Below, in pieces: positions 51,228 to 60,594 of a stretch of DNA of 64,000 nt. The stretch is from Pseudomonas sp. efr-133-TYG-5 (GTDB lineage Bacteria > Pseudomonadota > Gammaproteobacteria > Pseudomonadales > Pseudomonadaceae), in NCBI RefSeq assembly GCF_030209175.1, contig NZ_JARVSM010000009.1, forward strand, positions 223,857 through 287,856. The letters are read 5' to 3'. The notes beneath the pieces are model-generated. The model made no database searches. It was not told the origin of the DNA and saw only the letters and a program-made list of their open reading frames with translations. Numbering within the stretch: position 1 is the first letter of the stretch; each line of letters starts with the position of its first letter. A program made the position numbers and the translations under genes.

Positions 51228-53462
51228 TCAAGGCCCCGCCGGCGGTGGTTCGCGCCAGAACCGACGCTGTTGGCGCAGCGTTCGCGCCGGTTGAAAACGC
51301 CCCAGTTGCAGATGAATGGCGCCCTGCTCGGCGCTGTCGAGAATGTGCACGCCGTGCTTGCGGTAGCGGGCGATGACCAGCGGGTGCGGATGGCCGAACG
51401 CGTTGCCCTGGCCGCGCGAGATCAGCACGGCGCGCGGGCGCAGGGCCTTGAGCAGCGCCATCGACGAGGAGCTGCGACTGCCGTGGTGCGGCGCCTGCAG
51501 CCATTGCGTCGGCACTGCCAGCGAACTCTTCAGCAACGCCTCTTCGGCGGCGCTGTCGATGTCGCCGGTCAGCAGCAGACGCTCGCCGTTGGCCTCGATC
51601 TGCAGCACGCAGGAGCGCTGATTGCTGTCGCCGGCCTGCGCCCATTGCCAGAGCGCGAAACTGACCCCGTCCCATTGCCAGCGTCGCCCGCTGGCGCAAA
51701 TGTCGGCCTGCAGTTCGGCGGGAAGTGCGGGAGGATCACCGCTGATCACCCGCTCGACCACCACACTGCGTGCCACCGCCTGGGCGCCGCCGGCGTGATC
51801 GGCATCGGCGTGGCTGAGCAACATCAGGTCGAGGTGCGCGATGCCGAGTTTGTGCAAGGCCGGCGCCACCACCCGCTCGCCGACATCGGCATCGCCCAAG
51901 CGCGGCCCGGCGTCGTACAGCAACGCATGCTCGCGGGTGCGGACCACAATCGCCAGACCCTGGCCGACGTCCAGTTGCCAGATCTCGGCCATGCCCGGCG
52001 CCGGACGCTCGCGGGGTGGCAACGCCAGGATCAGCAGCAGTGGCCAGCCCAGCGGGCGCAGGGGCACGCCGCGCGGCAACAATAGAAGAAACGTACCGAG
52101 GCCACCCAGCATCCACACCCACCACGGGACCGTCATCGCTATCCAGGCCGGCCAGCGCCCGGCAATCTGCCCCAGCACGATGAACAGCCAGTCAATCAGC
52201 CCGCCGGCCAGCCACAGCAACCCTTCACCGATGTACGGCAGCGGCAGCAACAGACAACCGAGCAACGCCGTCGGCAAGACCAGCAGACTGACCCACGGCA
52301 CGGCGAACAGGTTGGCGAACGGCCCGCTGAGGCTGATCGGCAGACTCAACGCCAGCAGCACCGGGCACAGGCCGAGCGCGATCAGCCACTGCGCGCGTGT
52401 CCATGTCTGCCACCAGCGCCACGGGCCGAGCCGTCCGCCGAAGGTAAAAATCAGGATTGCCACCGCGGCGAAGGACAACCACAGCCCCGGACGCAGACTG
52501 GCCAGCGGCTCCAGCAGCAACACGCCGTTGAACGCCAGCAATAACGGCCACCAGGCGCCGAGGTGGCGAAAACGCAGACGCCACAACAGCACCAGCGCGA
52601 CCATCACGCAGGCCCGCTGCACGGGTACATCGAACCCGGCCAGCAAGCCGTAGCCGAGGGCGGCGGCGAATGCCAGGCCGCAGGCCCAGGGCAGCCACGG
52701 CCAGCGCGGCGGCCAGCAACCGAAGCGCGCCAGCCCCGCCACCAGCCCGTACAGCACCGCTGCCAGCAGCGCGATGTGCTGACCGGAAATCACCAGCAGG
52801 TGCACGGTGCCGGTGTCCTGCAGGATCTGCCAATCCGCGCGACTGAGCCCAGAGCCATCGCCGAGCACCAGTGCCGCCAGCGCCGCACCGCGCCCCTGCG
52901 CATCAACGGCGAGCAAGCGCTGGCGCAGGCTGTCACGCCAGGCCCCGCGCGCGGCGGCTAGGCGCTGGCCGTCCTTGACCGTGCCGCTGGCCCCGATGCG
53001 CTGCGCCAGCATCCAGGCTTCGTGGTCGAACGCATCGGGGTTGAGCAGGCCGCCGGGGCGCCTGAGTTTTACCGCCAGGCGCCAGCGCTCGCCGCTGTTG
53101 AGCGGCGGTCCCGCGTACCAGGCCAGGCGCAGCAACTTCGGCAGCCGGGTGCGCCGCGCCTGGGCGTCGGCCAGTTCGAAGCGCACCACGCCATCGCCAT
53201 GCTGCGGCAAACCGACCACCCGCCCCTCGACCCAGCGCGTCTCGCCGTCCAGCGCCAGCGGCAGGCGATCAATCAACGCCCACTGCGCGCTGATGCTCGT
53301 CCAGCTGAAGCCGAACAGCAGAAACGCCAGCGGATAGCTGCGAAACGGCAGCAGCATCACCGCCACCAGCGGCAGTACCAACATCAGCCCGACCGGCGGC
53401 AGGGCCGGCAAAAAAACCGGGGCCAGCAGACCGACTGCCAGCGCCATCATCCCTGTGCGCAT
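51228..53462 (-). CDS. comEC: DNA internalisation protein ComEC/Rec2
   Basis: Inner-membrane channel for uptake of single-stranded DNA. With start MRTGMMALAVGLLAPVF the protein has 744 residues. There is an N-terminal DUF4131-type segment, a multi-helix competence domain with VHLLVISGQHIALLAAVLYG, and a C-terminal metallo-beta-lactamase domain opening WQLDVGQGLAIVVRTREHAL with the metal motif LLSHADADHAGG. Whether the strain is naturally competent cannot be told. It is 111 bases upstream of exbB on the same strand. Confidence 0.93.
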   Translation of the reverse strand: MRTGMMALAVGLLAPVFLPALPPVGLMLVLPLVAVMLLPFRSYPLAFLLFGFSWTSISAQWALIDRLPLALDGETRWVEGRVVGLPQHGDGVVRFELADAQARRTRLPKLLRLAWYAGPPLNSGERWRLAVKLRRPGGLLNPDAFDHEAWMLAQRIGASGTVKDGQRLAAARGAWRDSLRQRLLAVDAQGRGAALAALVLGDGSGLSRADWQILQDTGTVHLLVISGQHIALLAAVLYGLVAGLARFGCWPPRWPWLPWACGLAFAAALGYGLLAGFDVPVQRACVMVALVLLWRLRFRHLGAWWPLLLAFNGVLLLEPLASLRPGLWLSFAAVAILIFTFGGRLGPWRWWQTWTRAQWLIALGLCPVLLALSLPISLSGPFANLFAVPWVSLLVLPTALLGCLLLPLPYIGEGLLWLAGGLIDWLFIVLGQIAGRWPAWIAMTVPWWVWMLGGLGTFLLLLPRGVPLRPLGWPLLLILALPPRERPAPGMAEIWQLDVGQGLAIVVRTREHALLYDAGPRLGDADVGERVVAPALHKLGIAHLDLMLLSHADADHAGGAQAVARSVVVERVISGDPPALPAELQADICASGRRWQWDGVSFALWQWAQAGDSNQRSCVLQIEANGERLLLTGDIDSAAEEALLKSSLAVPTQWLQAPHHGSRSSSSMALLKALRPRAVLISRGQGNAFGHPHPLVIARYRKHGVHILDSAEQGAIHLQLGRFQPARTLRQQRRFWREPPPAGP

Positions 53463-53598
53463 ACGCCCGTCCTTGAGAGTCCCGTCTCTAGGCATAGCGG
53501 TTGCGGCGCACGGCTGTCGTCAACAATTGTCACAAAGTCTGAATGGGCACTCTCTAGAATCCAGACATACTTGCCGCCTTGACCGACCGAGAAGCCTT

Positions 53599-54117
53599 AT
53601 GCCCCGGCGCTTATTCAAACGATACATGCCCGACCCGACGAGCATCAGGGAACACAAATCCTTACGCTTTCTCGGCAAGTTGCTGCATGACCCGAACCTC
53701 TGGCACCTCAATCGCCATTCGGTGGCCCGGGCCATGGCGGTCGGCCTGTTCGCCGCGTTCCTGCCGATTCCCGCACAAATGCTGGTGGCCGCCGTACTGG
53801 CGATCATGGTGCGCGGCAACATGCCGATTGCCGTCAGCCTGGTCTGGCTGACCAATCCGATCACCATGCCCGCGGTCTTCTTCTGCACCTACCAGGCCGG
53901 CGCCTGGCTGATGAATGTCCCGGCGCGTACCTTGCCGGATTCGCTGACCTGGGAATGGATCAGCGGCGAACTCGCAACGTTGTGGCAACCGTTCCTGCTG
54001 GGCTCGGTGGTGGTCGGGCTGGTGCTCGGCGCCCTCGCCTACTGCGTGGTGATGATGTACTGGCGCTGGTGGGTAGCCCGGCAATGGGCGCGGCGCAAGA
54101 AAAACCGCCTGTCCTGA
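53599..54117 (+). CDS. DUF2062 domain membrane protein
   Basis: A 172-residue inner-membrane protein starting MPRRLFKRYMPDPTSIREHK. It has DUF2062 features: VARAMAVGLFAAFLPIPAQM near residue 45, the NPITMPAVFFCTYQAGAWL block, and a last helix near 130-155 followed by a basic tail (RRKKNRLS). Function unknown. Divergent from comEC as in P. aeruginosa. Confidence 0.9.
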   Translation: MPRRLFKRYMPDPTSIREHKSLRFLGKLLHDPNLWHLNRHSVARAMAVGLFAAFLPIPAQMLVAAVLAIMVRGNMPIAVSLVWLTNPITMPAVFFCTYQAGAWLMNVPARTLPDSLTWEWISGELATLWQPFLLGSVVVGLVLGALAYCVVMMYWRWWVARQWARRKKNRLS

Positions 54118-54121
54118 ACGC

Positions 54122-54150
54122 AAAACGGCCTCCACTGTGGAGGCCGTTTT
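54122..54150. terminator. Bidirectional terminator
   Basis: Arms aaaacggcctcca (54122-54134) and tggaggccgtttt (54138-54150) with a 3-base loop lie between the convergent DUF2062 gene and the ABC permease. Confidence 0.9.
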
Positions 54151-54170
54151 CATTGGCAGCTTGCGTCGGA

Positions 54171-54950
54171 TCAGGTGCGCATCCCGCGGCCGCTGACCAG
54201 CAGCCGCGCGCACCCGACATACAGCACCACGGTGGCCACCAGCATGAAGGTGATCGCGATACCGATGCGGATGTCCGACACGCCGAGGATGCCGTAGCGG
54301 AAGGCGTTGACCATGTGCAGCACCGGGTTGGCCAACGACACGGTCTGCCAGAACGGCGGCAGCAGGGTGATCGAGTAGAACACGCCACCGAGGTAGGTCA
54401 GTGGGGTCAGCACGAACGTCGGAATGATCGAAATGTCATCGAAGTTGCGCGCAAACACCGCATTGATGAAGCCCAGCAGCGAGAAAATCGTCGCCGTCAG
54501 CACCACCACCAGGATGGTCACGCCCAGATGATGCACCTGCAAATGGGTGAAGAACAGCGACAGCAGGGTGACGATGATGCCGACCATCAGCCCGCGCAGC
54601 ACGCCGCCGAGGGTGTAGCCGATCAGGATGGTGTGCGGCGAGACCGGCGAGACCATCAGCTCCTCGATCGAGCGCTGGAACTTGCTGCCGAAGAAACTCG
54701 AGACCACGTTGCCGTAGGAGTTGGTGATCACCGACATCATGATCAACCCCGGCACGATGTACTCCATGTAGGTGAAGCCACCCATGTCGCCGATCTGCCG
54801 GCCGATCAGGTTGCCGAAGATCACGAAGTACAGAACCATGGTGATCGCCGGCGGCAGCAGGGTCTGCGGCCAGATCCGGGTGAAGCGCCGCACCTCGCGG
54901 TAAACGATGGTGTTCAGGGCGACGAGGTTGGGGCGGAACTCGGAACTCAT
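54171..54950 (-). CDS. ABC-2 type exporter permease (YadH-like)
   Basis: A 259-residue membrane protein with six hydrophobic helices. The N-terminal IVYREVRRFTRIWPQTLLPP and the segment FGSKFQRSIEELMVSPVSPH match the ABC-2 family, YadH branch. It is coupled to the ATPase gene by an ATGA overlap. Substrate not known. Confidence 0.9.
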   Translation of the reverse strand: MSSEFRPNLVALNTIVYREVRRFTRIWPQTLLPPAITMVLYFVIFGNLIGRQIGDMGGFTYMEYIVPGLIMMSVITNSYGNVVSSFFGSKFQRSIEELMVSPVSPHTILIGYTLGGVLRGLMVGIIVTLLSLFFTHLQVHHLGVTILVVVLTATIFSLLGFINAVFARNFDDISIIPTFVLTPLTYLGGVFYSITLLPPFWQTVSLANPVLHMVNAFRYGILGVSDIRIGIAITFMLVATVVLYVGCARLLVSGRGMRT

Positions 54951-55879
54951 ACCGCCACCTTCGACAGATTTTTCTCCACCAGGGACACGAACAGCTCCTC
55001 GAGGCGATTGGTTTTGTTACGCAGGCTCAGCACTTCGATGTTCTGCTGCGCAAGTTGGGTGAACAGCGCGGTGATGCCCATGGATTTGTCGACCTGGACT
55101 TCCAGGGTATGGCTGTCGAGCAACCGCGCCGGATAGCCGAGCAGCTGCGGCGCGACGTTCAGGTCGTTTTTCAGGTCGAGCAGGAAGGTTTCGACGTGCA
55201 GCTGGCCCAGCAGTTGTTTCATGCTGGTGTTCTCGACGATGGTGCCGTGGTCGATGATGCCGATGTTGCGGCACAGCTGCTCGGCCTCTTCCAGGTAATG
55301 CGTGGTGAGGATGATGGTGATGCCTTTCTGGTTCAGTTCGGTGAGGAATGTCCACATCGACCGACGCAGCTCGATGTCGACCCCGGCGGTCGGTTCGTCG
55401 AGGATCAGCAGGCGCGGTTCATGCACCAGAGCGCGGGCAATCATCAGCCGTCGCTTCATGCCGCCGGACAGCGAGCGCGACGGCACATCGCGCTTGTCCC
55501 ACAGGCCGAGCTGGGTCAGGTACTGCTCGGCGCGTTCCTTGGCGACTTTCGCCGGAATGCCGTAGTAACCGGCCTGGGTCACGACGATGTCGAAGGTCTT
55601 TTCGAACTGGTTGAAGTTGAATTCCTGGGGCACCACGCCGATCGAGCGCTTGAGCGCCGCGGGGTTCCTGTCCAGGTCATGGCCAAAGATATTCACCGTA
55701 CCGCTGGTCTTGTTGACCAGGGTCGAGAGAATGCCGATGGTCGTGGATTTGCCGGCACCGTTGGGGCCGAGCAAGGCGAAAAAGTCACCTTCGGCGACGT
55801 CCAGATCGATACCACTCAAGGCCTGGAACCCGTTGCCGTAGGTTTTGGTTAGCTGCCGGATGGACAGAGCGGAACTCAT
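54947..55879 (-). CDS. ABC exporter ATP-binding protein (YadG-like)
   Basis: A 310-residue ATPase from MSSALSIRQLTKTYGNGFQA. Walker A is GPNGAGKST near residue 40, the signature is SLSGGMKRRLMIARAL near 140, and Walker B is LLILDEPTAGVD. A C-terminal extension of about 75 residues follows the ATPase core, usual for YadG. Pairs with the adjacent permease in one operon. Confidence 0.92.
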   Translation of the reverse strand: MSSALSIRQLTKTYGNGFQALSGIDLDVAEGDFFALLGPNGAGKSTTIGILSTLVNKTSGTVNIFGHDLDRNPAALKRSIGVVPQEFNFNQFEKTFDIVVTQAGYYGIPAKVAKERAEQYLTQLGLWDKRDVPSRSLSGGMKRRLMIARALVHEPRLLILDEPTAGVDIELRRSMWTFLTELNQKGITIILTTHYLEEAEQLCRNIGIIDHGTIVENTSMKQLLGQLHVETFLLDLKNDLNVAPQLLGYPARLLDSHTLEVQVDKSMGITALFTQLAQQNIEVLSLRNKTNRLEELFVSLVEKNLSKVAV

Positions 55880-56012
55880 ATCTGATTTACGCACCAAGAA
55901 GGGAAGAAAAGGAAAGATTGGGCCGGGCGGCGAACAAAACAACCACGGCGCATGAACGCAATGGTGCTTGCCGCCGCCACACAAGTACAGTCAAGTGTGT
56001 CGATAGTTATTA

Positions 56013-56636
56013 TCAAGTCAACGCGGTCATGACCGCTTTGCGATAGGCCGGACGCTGCTGCAGACGTGCGTACCAGGCCTCCAGATGCGGCTGCGCGGCT
56101 CGCTCGATCGGCATCTCGAACCAGGCATAAATGAAACTGCCGAGGGGAATGTCGCCCATGCCGATTTCGTTTCCGGACAGATATGGCTGGCTGGCAAGGG
56201 CCTGGTCGGCCATGGCCAGCAGCGCCGTGCATTCCTCGATCGCCGCGTTGATTGCAGGCCAGTCCTGCTTGTCCGCCGGCGTGCGCACGACGCCCCAGAA
56301 CACGGTGCGAAAGGGTCCGGCAAAACTCGAGGTGGTCCAGTCCATCCACTTGTCGGCGATGGCCCGGGACTGCAGGTCGGGCGAGTACCACGAGGTCCCG
56401 CTCGCGTGTTTGGCCAGCAGGTAACGCACGATGGCATTGGATTCCCACAGCACGAACCCGTCGTCTTCAATGACCGGTACGCGGCCGTTCGGGTTCATCG
56501 CCCGGTACTCGGGTGTGTCGACTACGCCGAACGCGCCACCGGCATCAATCGCTTCGTACGCCAGCCCGAGTTCTTCGGCAGCCCACAACGGTTTCCTGAC
56601 ATTCGACGAATTCTTGCGACCCCAGATCTTCAGCAT
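56013..56636 (-). CDS. Glutathione S-transferase family protein
   Basis: A 207-residue GST starting MLKIWGRKNSSNVRKPLWAA. The thioredoxin-like domain carries GRVPVIEDDGFVLWESNAIV (cis-Pro and Glu-Ser glutathione site) near residues 50-70, and the helical domain follows from about 85. The catalytic residue is probably Ser10 or Asn11 region (KNSSNVRK), typical of Theta/Nu-like bacterial GSTs. Substrate unknown. Confidence 0.92.
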   Translation of the reverse strand: MLKIWGRKNSSNVRKPLWAAEELGLAYEAIDAGGAFGVVDTPEYRAMNPNGRVPVIEDDGFVLWESNAIVRYLLAKHASGTSWYSPDLQSRAIADKWMDWTTSSFAGPFRTVFWGVVRTPADKQDWPAINAAIEECTALLAMADQALASQPYLSGNEIGMGDIPLGSFIYAWFEMPIERAAQPHLEAWYARLQQRPAYRKAVMTALT

Positions 56637-56680
56637 GACCGCCTCTTTTCCAATGAAGTGGGCCAGCAGCATACGCCGGA

Positions 56681-57352
56681 TCAGGCGCGGCTGACATCAC
56701 GCGGCAGCTCACTGTGCATGTCACCCAGCAACACGGGCTGTTGATCGCCGAACAGGTGCGGATAGCATTTTTCCAGGTGCTCGAAAAAGAACGCCTGCGG
56801 GACATCGGCGAACTGACCGTGATCGATCAGGTACTCCATCAGTTGCGCGCCGTCGCGATTGAACGGGTGGAAAACGCTGTCATCGATGCCGTCGAACTCC
56901 AGTGGCGCGACGTTGAACAGCTCGCACAACTGCTGGTTGAACGCCGGCGTTGCCTTGACCCATCTGCCGTCGAGAAACAGCTCGGTGTAGCCGTGCATGG
57001 CGAACACGTCGCTTCTGAGCAACGCCAGCAGGCGCGGGGTCGACAGGTGATTGCGCACGTCCGCCAGACCGATGCGCGCGGCAATCCCGCAATGCCGCGC
57101 ACACCCCGCGAGCAGCGTGGCCTTGGGCACGCAGTAGCTTTCCCCGGTCGCCAGGGCATAACTGCCGCACAAGGTATTCGGGTCCCGGCTGAAGGTGTAC
57201 GGGTTGTAGCGCACCGCCTCGCGCACCGCGTAATAGAGGCTGATCGCCTGCGCGCGCGGATCGCGACTGGCGCCGCGGTGCTGCTCGGCGAACTCCACCA
57301 CGGCCGGGTGGTCACTATCGATGAAGCGGCCGGGACTCAAATACTCGCGCAT
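56681..57352 (-). CDS. Transglutaminase-like domain protein
   Basis: A 223-residue protein starting MREYLSPGRFIDSDHPAVVE. The Cys-His-Asp protease-like core is suggested by GESYCVPKATLLAGCARHCG near residue 85 (first Cys as nucleophile), MHGYTELFLDGRWVKATPA (His then Asp) near 140, and LRRS... lies outside the chosen start. Bacterial members are often peptidases or amidases. In P. aeruginosa a gene of this kind sits beside fadE and GST. Divergent from fadE by 247 bases. Confidence 0.8.
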   Translation of the reverse strand: MREYLSPGRFIDSDHPAVVEFAEQHRGASRDPRAQAISLYYAVREAVRYNPYTFSRDPNTLCGSYALATGESYCVPKATLLAGCARHCGIAARIGLADVRNHLSTPRLLALLRSDVFAMHGYTELFLDGRWVKATPAFNQQLCELFNVAPLEFDGIDDSVFHPFNRDGAQLMEYLIDHGQFADVPQAFFFEHLEKCYPHLFGDQQPVLLGDMHSELPRDVSRA

Positions 57353-57599
57353 GACGGCTTTCTCCTGGATGAATATCGAGTCTAGCGAGCGCCTGAGCAC
57401 AGAGATAACGACGTTTCGGCCAAACATGGACGCAAAGCCGCGTAATGAACGAACGATTTCCCACGCGTGTTGCCCACCGAAACTACAAAAGCCGTCCAAG
57501 GTTTCCCACGTTTTCAATCACCTTGCTCTGACCACCCTGTTTTGCAGATGCCGTCTAAGCTCTGGAGGGTCGTTCGCCCTGGTTCACGGAGGATTAAAT

Positions 57600-60047
57600 A
57601 TGCTGTTGTTGTGGATACTGGTTCTGGTCGTCGGCGTGGCCTATCTGGCCCACCGGCGCATTGCCCCGCTGCCTGCGCTGGGCATCGTCGCCGCCTACCT
57701 GCTGGCCATGGGCATTTTCAGCCGGGCGCCGGGTTGGCTGCTGCTGGTGTTCTGGGTGCTGCTGGCGGTGGTCGCCGTGCCACTGCTGTTGCCTGACCTG
57801 CGGCGCAAACACTTCAGCGCGCCGCTGTTCAACTGGTTCCAGAAAACCCTGCCGCCGATGTCACAGACCGAGCGCGATGCGATCGATGCCGGCACTGTCT
57901 GGTGGGATGGCGAACTGTTCAGCGGTCGTCCGGACTGGGACAAACTGCTGGCCTACCCCAAGGTGCAATTGAGCGAAGAGGAACAGGCCTTCATCGATGG
58001 TCCGACCGAAGAACTCTGCGCGATGGTCAGCGACTGGCAAATCGGCCAGGAAATGGACCTGCCCGCCGCAGCCTGGACACACATCAAGGAACACGGCTTC
58101 TTCGCCTTGATCATCCCCAAGGAATTTGGCGGCAAGGGCTTCTCCGCCTATGCCCACTCGCAGGTGGCGATGAAACTGGCGACCCGCAGCGGCGACCTCG
58201 CCTCCACCGTGATGGTGCCCAACTCCCTCGGCCCGGCCGAGCTGCTGCTGCATTACGGCACTGACGAACAACGCAACCATTACCTGCCACGCCTGGCCCG
58301 TGGCGACGACATTCCATGCTTCGCCCTCACCGGCCCGCTGGCCGGCTCGGACGCCGGGGCGATGCCTGACACCGGGATCATCTGCAAAGGCCAATGGCAA
58401 GGTCAGAAAACCCTCGGCCTGCGCCTGAACTGGGAAAAGCGCTACATCACCCTCGGCCCGGTCGCGACCCTGCTCGGCCTGGCCTTCAAGGCCTATGACC
58501 CGGATCACCTGCTCGGCGACAAGGAAGACCTGGGCATCAGCCTGGCTTTGATCCCGACCGATACCCCCGGTGTCGAAATCGGCCGTCGGCACCTGCCGCT
58601 GGGCGCTGCGTTCATGAACGGGCCGAACTCGGGCAAGGACGTGTTCATCCCGCTGGACTACCTCATCGGCGGTCAGGACATGCTCGGCAAAGGCTGGATG
58701 ATGCTGATGAACTGCCTGTCGGTCGGGCGGTCGATTTCGCTGCCGGCGGTGGGCACCGGGGCGGCCAAGTTCACCAGCCTGGTAACCGGTCAATACGCGC
58801 AGATCCGCGAACAGTTCAACGTGCCGCTGTCGGCGTTCGAGGGCATTCAGGAAGCCATGGCGCGCATCGGCGGCAACGCTTGGATGATGGACGCCGCGCG
58901 CATGCTCACGGCCAACGCCGTGGACCTCGGCGAGAAACCCTCGGTACTGTCGGCGATCCTCAAGTATCACCTCACCGAACGCGGTCGCGAATGCATCAGC
59001 CACGCCATGGACGTGCACGGCGGCAAGGCGATCATCATGGGCCCGAACAACTATCTGGGCCGCAGCTGGAACGGCGCACCGATCTTCATCACCGTGGAAG
59101 GCGCGAACATCCTCTCGCGCAACCTGATGATCTTCGGCCAGGGCGCGATCCGCTGCCATCCATTCGTGCTCAAGGAAATGGCCCTCGCCGGCCGCGAGGA
59201 CAAGGAACAGGCGCTCAAGGAGTTCGACGGCCTGCTGCTCAAGCACATCGGTTTCGCGGTGAGCAACGCCGCCAGCACCCTGGTGCTGAACCTCGGCTTC
59301 GGCCATTTCGAACGCGCTCCCGGCGACAAGCTCAGCCAGGGCTACTTCCGCGCCCTCAATCGGCAGGCTGCGGCCTTCGCCATGCTCGCCGACCTGAGCA
59401 TGATGCTGCTCGGCGGTGAACTGAAACGCCGCGAGCGTCTGTCGGCCCGTCTGGGTGACGTACTGAGCAACCTGTATCTGGCGTCGGCAGCGCTCAAGCG
59501 TTACCACGACCTCGACTCCCCGGCGTACATGGAACCGCTGTTCACTTGGGCCATGGAAGAAAGCCTCGGCCAGTCGGAAAAGGCTCTGGACGAATTGCTG
59601 AGCAACTTCCCCAACCGCCTCTTCGGCTGCCTGTTGCGGGTGATCGTGTTTCCATTCGGTCGCCGGCACAAAGGCCCATCGGACCGCCTCGACGCCGAGG
59701 TGGCCGCGGTGATCGGTCGAGCCAAGGGCGATCCGGCCCTGGAGCAATTGCTTGCCGGTTGCTACCGCCCGCAATCGGCGGACGACGCGGTCGGCGCCCT
59801 GCAACACGCCAGCGACCAGCTGACGGCCGCCCAACCGCTGCACAAGAAGCTGCACAGCGCGCTGAAAAGCGGCCAGGTCAAACCGGCCGCCGGCGAGCAC
59901 GCCATCGATGCGGCGCTGGAAGCCGGGGTGCTGCAGGCCGGGGAAGCGCAGACCCTGCGCGACGCCGAAGCAGCGCGGCGCAAAGTGATCGACGTCGATG
60001 ATTTCGACAAGGAAGAACTGATGCAGGCGGCGGGCAAGGTCCGCTGA
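57600..60047 (+). CDS. fadE: Acyl-CoA dehydrogenase FadE
   Basis: First oxidation of fatty-acid beta-oxidation, FAD-dependent. The 815-residue protein is close to E. coli FadE (about 814) and has the same layout: two or three N-terminal membrane helices (MLLLWILVLVVGVAYLAHRR and LLLVFWVLLAVVAVPLLLPD), an acyl-CoA dehydrogenase core with FALTGPLAGSDAGAMPDTG near residue 250 and MDVHGGKAIIMGPNNYLGRS near 475, and a C-terminal DUF1974 domain. The start at 57600 is set by GGAGGAT six bases upstream; a longer frame upstream antisense to the neighbour is rejected. Confidence 0.95.
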   Translation: MLLLWILVLVVGVAYLAHRRIAPLPALGIVAAYLLAMGIFSRAPGWLLLVFWVLLAVVAVPLLLPDLRRKHFSAPLFNWFQKTLPPMSQTERDAIDAGTVWWDGELFSGRPDWDKLLAYPKVQLSEEEQAFIDGPTEELCAMVSDWQIGQEMDLPAAAWTHIKEHGFFALIIPKEFGGKGFSAYAHSQVAMKLATRSGDLASTVMVPNSLGPAELLLHYGTDEQRNHYLPRLARGDDIPCFALTGPLAGSDAGAMPDTGIICKGQWQGQKTLGLRLNWEKRYITLGPVATLLGLAFKAYDPDHLLGDKEDLGISLALIPTDTPGVEIGRRHLPLGAAFMNGPNSGKDVFIPLDYLIGGQDMLGKGWMMLMNCLSVGRSISLPAVGTGAAKFTSLVTGQYAQIREQFNVPLSAFEGIQEAMARIGGNAWMMDAARMLTANAVDLGEKPSVLSAILKYHLTERGRECISHAMDVHGGKAIIMGPNNYLGRSWNGAPIFITVEGANILSRNLMIFGQGAIRCHPFVLKEMALAGREDKEQALKEFDGLLLKHIGFAVSNAASTLVLNLGFGHFERAPGDKLSQGYFRALNRQAAAFAMLADLSMMLLGGELKRRERLSARLGDVLSNLYLASAALKRYHDLDSPAYMEPLFTWAMEESLGQSEKALDELLSNFPNRLFGCLLRVIVFPFGRRHKGPSDRLDAEVAAVIGRAKGDPALEQLLAGCYRPQSADDAVGALQHASDQLTAAQPLHKKLHSALKSGQVKPAAGEHAIDAALEAGVLQAGEAQTLRDAEAARRKVIDVDDFDKEELMQAAGKVR

Positions 60048-60121
60048 TCCCCGGCATCGTATAAAAACGGGCGCAGGGGCTTTATACTTCTGCGCCCGTT
60101 TTGCTCTTGAGGACTTATCTC

Positions 60122-60529
60122 GTGTCCAACGTCGTTGCCGATCATCTGGTTTTGCTCGACCATCTGCGCAGTATCCTGGTCGCCGTAGGTGAGGCCGATC
60201 AGGTTCCCGAAGAAAGCCATGCTTTGTTCCTGGAGCGCTTTGATGAATTGCTGGCCTCCCTGCCGATCGAGCCGATCGAAAGCCAGTATCTGGGCCAGGA
60301 CATCCTGACCCAAGTGATCTCCCGCTACCCGCAAATTGCCCACCTGATCCCGCGTGATCTGCTGTGGTTTTTCGCCGGCGACTGCCTGCATTACCTGTCC
60401 GACGAAGAAATCGACATGTATCAGGCCCTGGAAGAACGTCGCTACGAAGCCGAACAGAACGACGAGCCGTTCGACTGGAACCAGGAAAAGCAATTGCTGG
60501 CGATGTCGGATCAGGACAGCAGACACTGA
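60122..60529 (+). CDS. PA2817 family protein
   Basis: A 135-residue acidic, apparently cytoplasmic protein from a GTG start at 60122 with GAGGA eight bases before; reading (M)SNVVADHLVLLDHLRSILVA. It matches the conserved Pseudomonas family named after PA2817, including IPRDLLWFFAGDCLHYLSDE and the acidic tail. Function unknown. It follows fadE by 74 bases and ends in a strong terminator. Confidence 0.85.
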   Translation: MSNVVADHLVLLDHLRSILVAVGEADQVPEESHALFLERFDELLASLPIEPIESQYLGQDILTQVISRYPQIAHLIPRDLLWFFAGDCLHYLSDEEIDMYQALEERRYEAEQNDEPFDWNQEKQLLAMSDQDSRH

Positions 60530-60545
60530 TCCTGCACCGCCCATG

Positions 60546-60584
60546 AAAAAAGGCCCGCCTGGTGATCCAGGCGGGCCTTTTTTT
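60546..60584. terminator. Bidirectional terminator
   Basis: Arms aaaaaaggcccgcctgg (60546-60562) and ccaggcgggccttttttt (60567-60584) separate the PA2817-family gene and the convergent LysR gene; both strands end in T-runs. Confidence 0.92.
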
Positions 60585-60594
60585 CTATTGAAGG

